Below are positions 35,495-45,310 of a stretch of DNA of 60,731 nt, one piece after another. The position numbers and the translations under genes were made by a program. The stretch comes from Clostridia bacterium. GTDB lineage: Bacteria; Bacillota_A; Clostridia; Oscillospirales; CAG-272. The stretch is taken from NCBI GenBank assembly GCA_017501175.1, contig JAFVXK010000010.1, positions 1 through 60,731 of the forward strand, read 5' to 3'. The notes under the pieces were generated by a model. The model was not told the DNA's origin, ran no database searches, and saw nothing but the letters and a program-made list of their open reading frames with translations. Numbering within the stretch: position 1 is the stretch's first letter; each line of letters starts with the position of its first letter.

Positions 35495-36211
35495 ATGAAA
35501 ATTTCAACTATAAAGGAAGAGCTTAACTCTCTTGCCTACCACGGCAGAGGTATCATTATAGGAAGGTCTGCCGACGGCAAAAAGGCTGTCACCGCCTATT
35601 TCATTATGGGCAGAAGCGAGAACAGCCGCAACCGCGTGTTCGTTGCCGAGGGCGACGCTATGCGTACCAAGGCATTCGATGAGTCGAAGATGACCGACCC
35701 CCACCTTATAATTTACTATCCCGTTCGCGTTCTCGGCAACAAGACCATAGTAACCAACGGCGACCAGACCGATACAATCTACGAGCTTATGGATAAGCAA
35801 ATGACCTTTGAGCAGTCGCTCAGAACCCGTGAGTTTGAGGACGATAAGCCGAACTTTACCCCGAGAATTTCGGGTATCATTCGCCGCGAGAGCGAGGGCA
35901 TGAACTTTGCAATGTCGATACTCAAGTCGGCAGAGGGAGACGACTCCTCCTGCGAGCGCTTCACCTACGCTTACTCTAACCCCAAGCCTGCTATGGCAAA
36001 GTTTATCCATACCTACAACGGCGACGGAAATCCCCTCCCCTCGTTTGAGGGCGAGCCGAAAACTCTTGAGCTTCCCGACCTCGATATCGACGCTCTCACC
36101 GAGCTTATCTGGGAAAATCTCAATGAGGACAATAAGGTTTCTCTCTTCGTCCGTTACATAGACATCGCCTCGGGCGAGTGTGATACCAGAATTGTAAACA
36201 AGAACGTATAA
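35495..36211 (+). CDS. purO: IMP cyclohydrolase, PurO type
   Basis: Predicted to close FAICAR to IMP. 238 residues. Regions NSLAYHGRGIIIGRS, AYFIMGRSENSRNR, DPHLIIYYPVR and the RISGII motif correspond to the PurO-like IMP cyclohydrolase family first known from archaea, not to the N-terminal MGS-like domain of PurH. The next gene is a stand-alone AICAR transformylase, so the two halves of the usual PurH reaction are on separate, non-homologous or split proteins here. AGGAG precedes the ATG, 2 bases after purN. Confidence 0.88.
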   Translation: MKISTIKEELNSLAYHGRGIIIGRSADGKKAVTAYFIMGRSENSRNRVFVAEGDAMRTKAFDESKMTDPHLIIYYPVRVLGNKTIVTNGDQTDTIYELMDKQMTFEQSLRTREFEDDKPNFTPRISGIIRRESEGMNFAMSILKSAEGDDSSCERFTYAYSNPKPAMAKFIHTYNGDGNPLPSFEGEPKTLELPDLDIDALTELIWENLNEDNKVSLFVRYIDIASGECDTRIVNKNV

Positions 36212-36224
36212 GGAGATTTTGAAG

Positions 36225-37409
36225 ATGAAAGAATTTGAGCTTAAATACGGCTGTAACCCCAATCAGAAGCCTGCAAAGATTTTTATGCACGACGGCTCGG
36301 AGCTCCCGATAGAGATACTCAACGGACGTCCCGGCTTCATTAACTTCCTCGACGCATTCAACTCCTGGCAGCTTGTAAAGGAGCTTAAGGAGGCGCTCGG
36401 TCTTCCCGCGGTTACCTCATTCAAGCACGTTTCTCCCACCTCTGCGGCAGTAGGCGTGCCCCTTTCGGATAAGCTTAAAAAGGCTTGCTTCGTTGACGAC
36501 ATCGAGGGACTTGACGAGTCCCCCCTCGCCTGCGCTTACGCAAGAGCAAGAGGAACTGACAGAATGTGCTCCTTTGGCGACTGGGTAGCGCTTTCCGATG
36601 TGTGCGACGTTACCACCGCAAAAATGATTGCAAGGGAGGTTTCAGACGGAATTATTGCTCCCGGCTACGAGCCCGAGGCTCTTGAAATCCTGAAGGGCAA
36701 GAGAAAGGGAAGCTACAACATCGTCAAAATCGACCCGAGTTACACCCCCGACCCCATCGAGCATAAGCAGGTTTACGGAATTACCTTCGAGCAGGGAAGA
36801 AACAACTTTGAGATAAACGAGGCGCTTCTTTCTAACATCGTTACCGAGAACAAGAATATGCCCGATTCGGCAAAGCGCGACCTTATTATATCGCTTATCA
36901 CCCTTAAGTACACGCAGTCGAACTCGGTCTGCTTCGCGGTTGACGGACAGGCTATCGGCGTTGGCGCGGGTCAGCAGTCGAGAGTTCACTGCACCCGTCT
37001 TGCAGGCGGAAAGGCTGATACTTGGTTCCTTCGTCAGTCGGATAAGGTTCTTAATCTCCCCTTCAAGTCCACTCTTGGAAGACCTGACAGAGATAACGTC
37101 ATCGACGGCTACATAAATCAGAACGAGGAGGACGTTTGCGCTGACGGTAATTGGCAGAAGTACTTCACCGAAAGACCCGAGCCCTTTACCCGTGAGGAGC
37201 AGAGAGCTTACCTCGATACGATAAGCGGCGTTGCGCTCGGCTCGGACGCATTCTTCCCCTTCAGCGACAACATTGAGCGCGCAAAGAAATCGGGCGTATC
37301 CTACATCGCAGAGCCCGGCGGCTCTATCCGCGACGACGCGGTTATTGAGTGCTGTAATAAATACAATATTGCAATGTGTTTCACAGGAATGAGATTGTTC
37401 CATCACTAA
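36225..37409 (+). CDS. purH: AICAR formyltransferase (PurH transformylase domain alone)
   Basis: Formylates AICAR with 10-formyl-THF to give FAICAR. 394 residues that align only with the C-terminal half of PurH: LKYGCNPNQKPAK, TSFKHVSPTSAAVG (Lys-His catalytic pair), and the QSRVHCTRLAGGKAD segment, ending in FTGMRLFHH. The MGS-like cyclohydrolase half is absent and its job is presumably done by purO next door. A TTG at 36219 is in frame, but AGGAG (36211-36215) is better spaced for the ATG at 36225. The symbol refers to the domain; it is not the bifunctional enzyme. Confidence 0.92.
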   Translation: MKEFELKYGCNPNQKPAKIFMHDGSELPIEILNGRPGFINFLDAFNSWQLVKELKEALGLPAVTSFKHVSPTSAAVGVPLSDKLKKACFVDDIEGLDESPLACAYARARGTDRMCSFGDWVALSDVCDVTTAKMIAREVSDGIIAPGYEPEALEILKGKRKGSYNIVKIDPSYTPDPIEHKQVYGITFEQGRNNFEINEALLSNIVTENKNMPDSAKRDLIISLITLKYTQSNSVCFAVDGQAIGVGAGQQSRVHCTRLAGGKADTWFLRQSDKVLNLPFKSTLGRPDRDNVIDGYINQNEEDVCADGNWQKYFTERPEPFTREEQRAYLDTISGVALGSDAFFPFSDNIERAKKSGVSYIAEPGGSIRDDAVIECCNKYNIAMCFTGMRLFHH

Positions 37410-37619
37410 TCAACACGGTGAAAATTCGCAATACTGCATTAAAGCATCGACTTGGTCAAATCGCCGTATGAAAATACGGCTGCATTTCCCTCGTTCGCTA
37501 TGCCTTGTTTTGCGAAATTTTTCCTCGCGTTGCGCGCCACGTAAAAACACTCTATATTGAAGTTCTTTTGCTTCTTTTCTCGAAAGAAAAGAAGAGAAAT
37601 CTTCCAATCGGAGAATATA
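37410..37619. other. 210-base intergenic insert within the purine operon, hairpin-rich, possible interspersed repeat
   Basis: All other junctions in this operon are 0-35 bases, so this gap stands out. It contains GCCGTAT/ATACGGC around GAAA (37462-37479) and CTTCTTTTCT/AGAAAAGAAG around CGAA (37571-37594), a perfect 10-bp stem with a tetraloop. No promoter of good quality and no gene is visible. The block may be a mobile non-coding repeat, a processing site or an internal regulatory element. Confidence 0.45.
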
Positions 37620-38888
37620 ATGAAAATAATGGTAGTAGGCGGTGGCGGCAGAGAGCACGCCATCATAAAGAAACTCCGTGAGAACAAGAGCATTGAGGAA
37701 ATCTTCGCCCTCCCCGGAAACGGCGGAATGGCAGAGGACGCGACGCTCGTTCCCATCGGTGCAAAGGATATAGACGCGATAGTAAAATTTGCGTCGGATA
37801 ATAAGATAGACTACGCGGTAGTCGCTCCCGATGACCCGCTTGTGCTTGGCTGCGTTGACGCGCTTGAGGCCTCTGGCATACCCTGCTTCGGACCTCGCGC
37901 CGCGGCGGCGGAGATAGAGGGAAGTAAGGTCTTTTCCAAGAACCTTATGAAAAAATACGGTATTCCCACGGCGGAATACGAGGTGTTTGAGTCAGCAGAG
38001 GCTGCGTATAATTACGTTTCCTCGTGCAAAATTCCTATCGTTATAAAGGCTGACGGACTTGCACTCGGTAAGGGCGTAATTATCGCTATGGAGAGGGAAG
38101 AGGCGCTCGATGCCGTCCGCTCTATAATGGAGGATAAGAAATTCGGCGCGAGCGGTAACCGCATCGTCGTCGAGGAGTTCCTTGAAGGCCCTGAGGTCTC
38201 GGTACTTGCCTTCACCGACGGCACTACCGTCAAGCCTATGGTTTCCTCTATGGACCACAAGCGCGCGAAGGACAACGACGAGGGTCTTAACACCGGCGGT
38301 ATGGGCACTATCGCGCCGAACCCCTATTACACCGAGGCTGTTGCTGACGAGTGTATGGAGAAAATCTTCCTTCCCACGATTCGCGCAATGAAGGCAGAGG
38401 GACGTGAGTTCCGCGGCTGTCTTTACTTCGGACTTATGTTGACTAAGGACGGCCCTAAGGTTATCGAGTACAACTGCCGATTCGGCGACCCCGAAACGCA
38501 GGTTGTGCTTCCGCTTCTTGAGTCCGACCTCTACACCGTTATGAGAGCGACCACCGACGGAACTCTTGCCACAACCGAGGTTAAGTTCTCGGATAAATCC
38601 GCGGCGTGTGTTATTATGGCGTCGGCAGGCTATCCTGAGGCATACGAGTCGGGCTTCGAGCTTGATATTGCCGCTTCGGTCAAGGATTCTGTTTACGTTG
38701 CGGGCGCAAAGCTCTCGGACGGCAAGCTTCTCACCGCAGGCGGAAGAGTTCTCGGTGTTACCGCGGTTGCGGATACGCTTGATGCGGCGATAGCCTCGGC
38801 TTACGGTAAGGTTTCCTCGGTTAAATTCGGCAATGCATACTACCGCCACGATATAGGCGCGAGAGCGCTTTTGGCAAAGAAAGGATAA
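37620..38888 (+). CDS. purD: Phosphoribosylamine-glycine ligase (GAR synthetase)
   Basis: ATP-grasp enzyme joining phosphoribosylamine and glycine. 422 residues. It starts MKIMVVGGGGREHAII, with PGNGGMA, CFGPRAAAAEIEGSK, IVIKADGLALGKGV, FLEGPEVSVLAFTDG and RFGDPETQV, all diagnostic. The frame is open upstream, but GGAG at 37610 selects the ATG at 37620. purL follows after 3 bases. Confidence 0.96.
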   Translation: MKIMVVGGGGREHAIIKKLRENKSIEEIFALPGNGGMAEDATLVPIGAKDIDAIVKFASDNKIDYAVVAPDDPLVLGCVDALEASGIPCFGPRAAAAEIEGSKVFSKNLMKKYGIPTAEYEVFESAEAAYNYVSSCKIPIVIKADGLALGKGVIIAMEREEALDAVRSIMEDKKFGASGNRIVVEEFLEGPEVSVLAFTDGTTVKPMVSSMDHKRAKDNDEGLNTGGMGTIAPNPYYTEAVADECMEKIFLPTIRAMKAEGREFRGCLYFGLMLTKDGPKVIEYNCRFGDPETQVVLPLLESDLYTVMRATTDGTLATTEVKFSDKSAACVIMASAGYPEAYESGFELDIAASVKDSVYVAGAKLSDGKLLTAGGRVLGVTAVADTLDAAIASAYGKVSSVKFGNAYYRHDIGARALLAKKG

Positions 38889-38891
38889 GAT

Positions 38892-41800
38892 ATGGTTTAT
38901 CGCGTTTACGTAGAAAAAAAGTGCGGACTTCAAAACGAGGCAAAGGCGCTTCTCTCCGAGATTAAGACCTTCCTCGGCATAAATAATATAGAAAAGCTCA
39001 GGCTCATCAACCGCTACGACGCAGAGAATATCACGGAGGAGCTCTTCGAGTACGCAATAGGCACGGTCTTCTCCGAGCCTCAGCTTGACGACGTTTATTC
39101 GTCGCTTGATACAGACGGAGCGATAGTTTTCGCTACCGAATATCTCCCCGGTCAGTTTGACCAGAGAGCAGACTCCGCGGCACAGTGTATCCAGCTTATA
39201 TCGCAGGGCGAGAAGCCCGGCGTTCAGAGCGCAAAGGTTTATATGCTCTACGGCGACCTCTCGAGTGATGACGTTGAGCGAATCAAAAAGCACGTTATAA
39301 ACCCCGTCGAGTCGCGCGAGGCGTCGCTCGACGAGAAGGTTACTTTAAAGGCAGAGTACGCAATTCCCACCGAGGTTGCCACACTTGACGGCTTCCTTGA
39401 CCTTGATGCAAAGGGGCTTTCTGACTTCATTGCAAAAATGGGACTTGCTATGGACGAGGGCGATATAAAGTTCTGTCAGGATTACTTTAAGTCCGAGGGC
39501 AGATGTCCGACTATCACCGAGATAAAGATGATAGATACCTATTGGTCGGACCACTGCCGTCACACCACCTTCCTCACCACCGTTGATTCGGTGAAGTTCG
39601 AGGACAAGCTTCTCGACGAGGCTTATCGCGAGTACATTTCCGCGCGTGAATACATCGGCAGAACAAAGCCGATAAACCTTATGGATATAGGTACTATTGC
39701 GGCAAAGTGCTTGAAGAAGTGCGGCAAGCTTCAGAAGCTTGACGAGTCCGAGGAAATAAACGCCTGCACGGTTAAAATCGAGGTGGACGTTGACGGAGTT
39801 AAAGAGCCCTGGCTTCTTCTCTTCAAGAACGAAACCCACAATCACCCCACCGAGATTGAGCCCTTCGGCGGTGCGGCAACCTGTATCGGCGGTGCTATCC
39901 GCGACCCGCTTTCGGGACGCTCCTACGTTTACGGAGCAATGCGTCTTACGGGCGCTGCCAACCCCTTGAAGCCTCTTTCCGAAACGCTCGAGGGTAAGCT
40001 CCCCCAGAGAAAGATAGTCACCACCGCGGCGGCAGGCTATTCCTCATACGGTAACCAGATAGGTCTTGCTACCGGCATCGTTGACGAGATATATCACGAC
40101 GGCTATGCGGCAAAGCATATGGAGGTTGGCGCGGTTATCGCTGCCGCTCCTGCCGCTAACGTGCGCCGTGAGGTTCCTGCTCCTGGCGACCTCGTAGTGC
40201 TTCTCGGCGGAAGAACCGGACGCGACGGCTGCGGCGGTGCTACCGGCTCGTCGAAGTCGCATAACCTTAAGTCGCTTGAAAACTGCGGCGCAGAGGTTCA
40301 GAAGGGTAACGCTCCCGAGGAGAGAAAGCTTCAGCGTCTGTTCAGAAACGCCGAGGCTTCGGCTATGATAAAGCGCTGTAACGACTTTGGCGCGGGCGGC
40401 GTATCGGTTGCTATCGGTGAGCTTGCCGACGGTCTTGACATTGACCTTAACGCAGTACCGAAGAAATATGACGGACTTGACGGCACAGAGCTTGCAATCT
40501 CCGAGTCTCAGGAGAGAATGGCAGTCGTTATCGAGCCCGAAAACAAGGATAAATTCCTTGCTCTTGCCGCAGCCGAGAACCTTGAGGCAACCGTAGTTGC
40601 TACCGTCAAGGCAGGGGGCAGACTTACGATGACTTGGAACGGCAAGACCATAGTTGACATCAGCCGTGACTTCCTTAACTCAAACGGTGCAGAGAAGCAT
40701 ATTGACATTGAAGCGGCGAAAATCGAGGATTACAAAAAGGTTATCCCCGAAAGCTTCAAGGACGGTATGCTCGCAGTGGCAACCGACCTTAATATCTGCT
40801 CAAAGCGCGGTCTTTCCGAGAGATTTGACTCGACCATCGGCGCAGGCACCGTCCTTATGCCCTTTGGCGGTAAGTATCAGCGCACACCTATTCAGGCAAT
40901 GGTACAGAAGGTATCGGTTGAGAAAAAGCACACCGACACCGTGTCCTTTATGTCCTGGGGATACAACCCCTATATATCCGAGAAGAGCCCCTACCACGGC
41001 GCGTATCTTGCCGTTGTAGAGTCTGCGGCGAAGCTTATCGCAACCGGCGCGTCCTTCGAGGACACCTACCTCACCTTCCAGGAGTATTTCGAGAAGCCTC
41101 TTCGTGACCCGAAGAGATGGGGTAAGCCTCTCTCGGCGCTTCTCGGCGCATTCCGCGCACAGATGGACCTCGGTATCGCCGCTATCGGCGGTAAGGACTC
41201 TATGTCCGGTTCGTTTGAGAAGCTCGACGTTCCCCCGACGCTCATTTCCTTTGCAGTCACCACCGACAAGTGCGAGAACGTAATCTCTCCCGAGTTCAAA
41301 AAGGCAGGAAGCAAGGTAGTTCTTCTCACTCCCGAGTACGATGAGTCGGGACTTCCGAATAAAGAGTCGCTCCTTTCGCTCTTCGATAAGGTCACTGCAC
41401 TTATGCGTGATGGTAAGGTTCTTTCGGCTTACACTCCCACCATTGGCGGTGTTGCCGAGGCGGTAATGAAGATGGCTATGGGTAACGGTCTTGGATTTGC
41501 ATTTGACGACGGTATGTGCCTCGCTTGTATCTTCGGTTACAGATACGGCTCATTCCTTCTTGAGCTTTCCGAGGAGATTGACCTTGGCAAGACTGTCGGC
41601 TACGTTACCGATAAGGCGGAGATTAGCTTCAAGGGCGAAAAAGTTGACACGGGTAGCCTCTTTGGTGCTTACGAGGATAAGCTCGAGAGCGTTTACTCCT
41701 GCAATATCGAGAGCCCGAAGGCAGAGATTAAGACTGTAAGCTACGAGGCAAAGAACAGAGTAGCTCCTGCCGTCAAGTGCGCGAAGCCGAAAGTTCTTAT

Positions 41801-42580
41801 TCCCGTATTCCCCGGTACAAACTGCGAGTACGATTCCGCAAAGGCTGTTCGTGACGCAGGTGCTGAACCCGAGATATTCGTTATCAACAACCTCTCGGCA
41901 GAGGGAATTAAGAGAAGTGCAGACCTCTTCGCAAGGAAGATTGGCGAGTCGCAGGTAATATTCGTTCCCGGTGGTTTCTCGGGCGGCGATGAGCCCGACG
42001 GCTCGGGTAAATTCATCACCGCGTTCTTCAGAGGCGCAGCTGTAAAGGCGGCTGTTACCGAGCTTCTCGACAGACGCGACGGTCTTATGTGCGGTATATG
42101 CAACGGCTTCCAAGCGCTTGTCAAGCTCGGACTTGTTCCCTTCGGTAAGATTATGGATCCGACGAATCCTGCCCGACCCTTACCTTTAATAATATAGCGC
42201 GCCACCAGTCAAAGATAGTCAGAACGAGAATTGCCTCGAATATGTCGCCCTGGCTCTCGCTTACCAACGTCGGTGACGTCTATAACGTGCCTATCTCGCA
42301 CGGTGAAGGTAAGTTCCTCGCAGACGAGAAGACCGTAAAGGCGCTTATCGAGGGCGGTCAGATTGCAACGCAGTACGTTGACCTCGACGAAAACGCGACC
42401 TACGATATTGACTATAACCCCAACGGCTCGACGCTCGCTATCGAGGGTATCACCTCACCCGACGGACGAGTATTCGGTAAGATGGGTCACTCCGAGCGTA
42501 TCGCAGACGGCCTCTACCGCAACGTTTACGGCGATTACGACATCAAGATGTTTAAGTCGATGGTTAAATATTTCAAGTAA
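38892..42580 (+). CDS. purL: Phosphoribosylformylglycinamidine synthase, single-chain, interrupted by a one-base frameshift
   Basis: Makes FGAM from FGAR, ATP and glutamine. The first frame (38892-42197, 1101 residues) holds the synthase domains and the glutaminase nucleophile (CGICNGFQ, Cys ~1070). It then runs into ARPLPLII and a stop. Adding one C to CCC at 42172-42174 restores PTLTFNNIARHQSK and continues through SPWLSL and the SHGEGKF catalytic His/Glu to a stop at 42580, about 1229 residues, a normal size. The ATG at 42242 is internal, not a start. As written the glutaminase triad is split. A sequencing or assembly indel is the simplest reading; a true mutation is possible. Confidence 0.9.
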
Positions 42581-42593
42581 TAATGCCATAAAA

Positions 42594-42630
42594 AACAAAA
42601 CCGCTTCGGTATTACCGAGGCGGTTTTTCA
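42594..42630. terminator. Terminator at the end of the purine operon
   Basis: AAAACCGCTTCGGTA pairs with TACCGAGGCGGTTTT (one mismatch) and ends in TTTTT. It overlaps the 3' end of the convergent radical-SAM gene and may serve both. Confidence 0.8.
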
Positions 42631-43517
42631 TAGTGTTTTCCCTGATACAAGGTGTTTTCTTGCATATATTCTTTGATTTTTTCTATTATTTTATGTTTAT
42701 CGACGTTCCAATCGGGCGCGACAAGCATACCCTTCGGGCAATCGCCCGTCAGCCTGTGAATAACCAAATCGGGTGAAAGGCGCGAGAGCACGAGTGCCGT
42801 TGCCTCGACGTATTCCTCAAGGCTCGGCGGGGTGTATTCACCTCGCTCGTAAAGCTCGGCAAGGCGCGTGCCACGCATAACGTAGATTGAGTGTATTTTA
42901 ACGCCAAAGAGGCTATACCGTGTTAAATATTCGGCGGTTTTCAGGGCGTCGGCTGCGCTTTCACCGGGAAGTCCTATGATTATATGCGCCACGACGGGAA
43001 TGCCGTATTTTTCGAGAATACGCACGGCTCGGTCAAACACCTCGGTCTTGTATCCGCGGTTGATGCGAAGCGCGGTTTCGTCCGACGCCGACTGAAGCCC
43101 GAGCTCAACCCACACGTCGCACCTATCCTTGTAGGAGGCTATGAGCGCCGCCTTTTCCTCGTCAATGCAGTCGGGACGCGTCCCGATTGCCAGAACCCTT
43201 ATTCGCCCGTCGATAAGCGCCGCGTCGTATCTTTCCTTCAGCGTTTTGACGTCTGCGTAGGTGTTTGTGAAATTCTGAAAATACGCGACGAAAAGGTCGC
43301 TGTCCTTTGCCCTTGAAAGTACGTCTTCAACCTGAGCCCTTATGGATAAAGTTGGGTCTATGTGCTCGCCAGCGCCGCGCTCGCCGCAGAATATGCAGCC
43401 ACCCTCACCGCACCTGCCGTCACGGTTAGGACAGGAAAAGCCGCCGTCTATGCATATCTTTAATAGACGCTTACCGTATTTTTCTCTGAAATATCCGCTG
43501 AGATTTTTATATAGCAC
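42612..43517 (-). CDS. TIGR01212-family radical SAM protein
   Basis: 301 residues. The radical-SAM cysteines are in an unusual spaced arrangement typical of TIGR01212/COG1242: CIDGGFSCPNRDG and GGCIFCGERGAGE. ELGLQSASDETALRINRGY and HIIIGLPGES follow, as in the Elp3-related branch. Function is not established; tRNA or other RNA modification is a guess. An ATG exists 16 codons upstream, but AAAGGAG is ideally placed for the GTG at 43517, after which LYKNLSGYFREKYG begins the conserved N-terminus. Confidence 0.87.
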   Translation of the reverse strand: MLYKNLSGYFREKYGKRLLKICIDGGFSCPNRDGRCGEGGCIFCGERGAGEHIDPTLSIRAQVEDVLSRAKDSDLFVAYFQNFTNTYADVKTLKERYDAALIDGRIRVLAIGTRPDCIDEEKAALIASYKDRCDVWVELGLQSASDETALRINRGYKTEVFDRAVRILEKYGIPVVAHIIIGLPGESAADALKTAEYLTRYSLFGVKIHSIYVMRGTRLAELYERGEYTPPSLEEYVEATALVLSRLSPDLVIHRLTGDCPKGMLVAPDWNVDKHKIIEKIKEYMQENTLYQGKHYEKPPR

Positions 43518-43647
43518 GACAGCTCTCCTTTCGAGGTTTTGCCTATATTTTATCACAAAAGCCATAAAAAATCAACACGCCCCCGTATATTTCACAAAAA
43601 AAGTGAGAAAATAGCCTTGAAGCGAAAGCAAGAAAGGAACTCCACAA

Positions 43648-43893
43648 ATGAAAGATACCAAAAAAGAAAAGGCAAATAATAATCTTGACCTCAAAAACGA
43701 CGTTGACGGCAGATACGGCTATCCGACAGAGCAGTCTGTTCCCGGTATTAACAACCCCGAAATAGGACTTCCTGCATACAATCCTCCCGTTCCCAACCGC
43801 GCGTGGACGGCAATGCGTAAGGGACTTGATATTGACAATCTCTCCGAGGAGGAGAAGCGCGACCTTTACCTCGGAAACGACAATTACCTTTAA
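43648..43893 (+). CDS. Small hydrophilic protein, unknown
   Basis: 81 residues with a well-placed AAAGGAA 12 bases before the ATG. A lysine/asparagine-rich start is followed by GYPTEQSVPGINNPEIGLPAYNPPVPN, a proline-rich middle, and a C-terminal acidic stretch with LSEEEKRDLYLGNDNYL. No signal, membrane helix or cysteine is present. The composition looks disordered, like some spore or envelope-associated small proteins, but I do not recognise it. It is followed by a weak hairpin and then the aspS promoter. Confidence 0.65.
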   Translation: MKDTKKEKANNNLDLKNDVDGRYGYPTEQSVPGINNPEIGLPAYNPPVPNRAWTAMRKGLDIDNLSEEEKRDLYLGNDNYL

Positions 43894-43916
43894 ACCGATA
43901 AAGAAATGTTATAAAA

Positions 43917-43950
43917 ATCCCGTCTGCCTATTGCAAACGGGATAATTTTA
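43917..43950 (+). terminator. Weak terminator after the 81-residue gene
   Basis: ATCCCGT (43917-43923) pairs with ACGGGAT (43937-43943), followed by AATTTTA. The 13-base loop and short stem make it a modest call. It overlaps the aspS -35 box. Confidence 0.4.
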
Positions 43951-43959
43951 TGATAAAAT
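43931..43959 (+). promoter_or_regulatory. Promoter of aspS
   Basis: TTGCAA (43931-43936), 17 bases, TAAAAT (43954-43959). Confidence 0.6.
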
Positions 43960-44009
43960 ATAAAGTAACAAAATATTCGAAGAAAACTATCCCGAAAGGA
44001 ATTACAAAT

Positions 44010-45296
44010 ATGGAAAGAACCTACATAAAGGACGTAGTACCTGGCGTATGTCGCGTTCAGGGCTTCGTTGAGAACTTCCGTAACAAGAAAAATATGGCGT
44101 TCATCGTCGTAAAGGACATTACGGGCAAGCTTCAGGTGACGATAGTCAAGGAGGAGCACCCCGAATTCAACGAGATGCTCGATAAGCTCACCATTCATTC
44201 GGTTGTGTCCTTTGAGGGCGAGGTCGTTGCAAGCGAATACGTCAAAATGGGCGGCAAGGAGATGTACCCCACCTCGATGAAAATCGAGTCGGTAGCCGAG
44301 GCGCTTCCCATTAAGGACGACTCCGACATCGACGTTAAGATGGACTACCGCTGGATAGACCTCAGACGCGATAAAAATCATCTTATGTTAAGACTTCAGA
44401 CAACCCTCACCGCCGCTATGCGTGAATTTCTCGTAGAGCGCAACTTCGTCGAGATACACACGCCGAAGCTTATCGCTGCTGCGAGCGAGTCGGGCTCTGA
44501 CGTTTTCGCGGTCAAGTATTTTGATACCACCGCATACCTTGCGCAGTCGCCTCAGTTCTATAAGCAGATGGCTATGGCGTCGGGACTTGAGCGCATCTTT
44601 GAAACAGGACCTGTATTCAGAGCAGAAAAGTCCTACACAAACAAGCACGCAACCGAGTTTACCGGCTTTGACCTTGAGTTTTCTTACATCGACTCCTTTG
44701 AAGACGTTATGAAGATGGAGGAGGAACTCATTACCTACGCTATTGCAAAGGTCAAGGAGGCGCATGGAGAGGAGCTTTACGAGCTTTACGGAGAGGAGCT
44801 TACGGTTCCCTCACTTCCGTTCCCGAGAATGAAGCTCTCCGACGTTTACGCAGAGCTTGAGAAGAGATACGGCTACACCGTTCCCGACGAGCTCAAGGGC
44901 GACCTCACCACCGAGGCAGAGAGAATGACAAAGCAGCTCTGCCGCGATATGTTCGACCACGAATTTCTCTTTATCACCGACTACGACGCAAAGGAGAGAG
45001 CCTTCTATCATATGCGTGACGAGGCAGGCGTGCCCCAGGGCTACGACCTTATTTGGCGCGGAGTCGAGATAACCACCGGCGCGCAAAGAGAGCACAGATA
45101 CGAGGTTCTCAAGGCGCAGGCGGAGGAGAAGGGACTTGCGGAGGACGTCAAGTTCTATCTTGAATTCTTCAAGTACGGCTGTCCTCCTCACGGCGGCTTT
45201 GGTATCGGTATTGACCGTCTTACGATGCTCTTCCTCGGACTTTCTATCAAAGAGGTTCAGTTCCTCTTCAGAGGTCCGAACAGACTTACCCCGTAA
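44010..45296 (+). CDS. aspS: Aspartyl-tRNA synthetase, archaeal/eukaryotic type (likely non-discriminating Asp/Asn)
   Basis: 428 residues, class II. N-terminal OB-fold anticodon domain (~1-105), then RWIDLRRDKN, the REFLVERNFVEIHTPKLI motif, YLAQSPQFYKQMAMASGLERIFETGPVFRAE (motif 2) and GGFGIGIDRLTML (motif 3). It lacks the large insertion and GAD domain of bacterial AspRS and so is the short archaeal form. Such enzymes in bacteria usually charge tRNA-Asn with Asp for the amidotransferase route. Upstream in-frame ATG at 43950 is ignored: AAAGGAA fits 44010. Confidence 0.9.
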   Translation: MERTYIKDVVPGVCRVQGFVENFRNKKNMAFIVVKDITGKLQVTIVKEEHPEFNEMLDKLTIHSVVSFEGEVVASEYVKMGGKEMYPTSMKIESVAEALPIKDDSDIDVKMDYRWIDLRRDKNHLMLRLQTTLTAAMREFLVERNFVEIHTPKLIAAASESGSDVFAVKYFDTTAYLAQSPQFYKQMAMASGLERIFETGPVFRAEKSYTNKHATEFTGFDLEFSYIDSFEDVMKMEEELITYAIAKVKEAHGEELYELYGEELTVPSLPFPRMKLSDVYAELEKRYGYTVPDELKGDLTTEAERMTKQLCRDMFDHEFLFITDYDAKERAFYHMRDEAGVPQGYDLIWRGVEITTGAQREHRYEVLKAQAEEKGLAEDVKFYLEFFKYGCPPHGGFGIGIDRLTMLFLGLSIKEVQFLFRGPNRLTP

Positions 45297-45310
45297 TTTT
45301 AAACCAATCT

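Noticed and set aside
37571..37594. Intrinsic terminator within the purine operon
   Set aside because: The 10-bp stem with CGAA loop is perfect but AT-rich and is not followed by a T tract in either direction; left as an unexplained hairpin.
37992..39293. 433-residue minus-strand ORF across purD and purL
   Set aside because: Antisense shadow: both sense-strand proteins are complete and conserved, and the antisense protein has no recognisable motif or ribosome site.
42165..42200. Programmed -1 or +1 frameshift in purL
   Set aside because: No slippery heptamer or stimulatory hairpin is evident and purL is not known to use recoding; a single-base indel is simpler.
42242..42580. Separate 112-residue gene starting at the ATG at 42242
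   Set aside because: It is the C-terminal glutaminase part of purL (SPWLSL, SHGEGKF) downstream of the frameshift. The ATG is internal and lacks a ribosome site.
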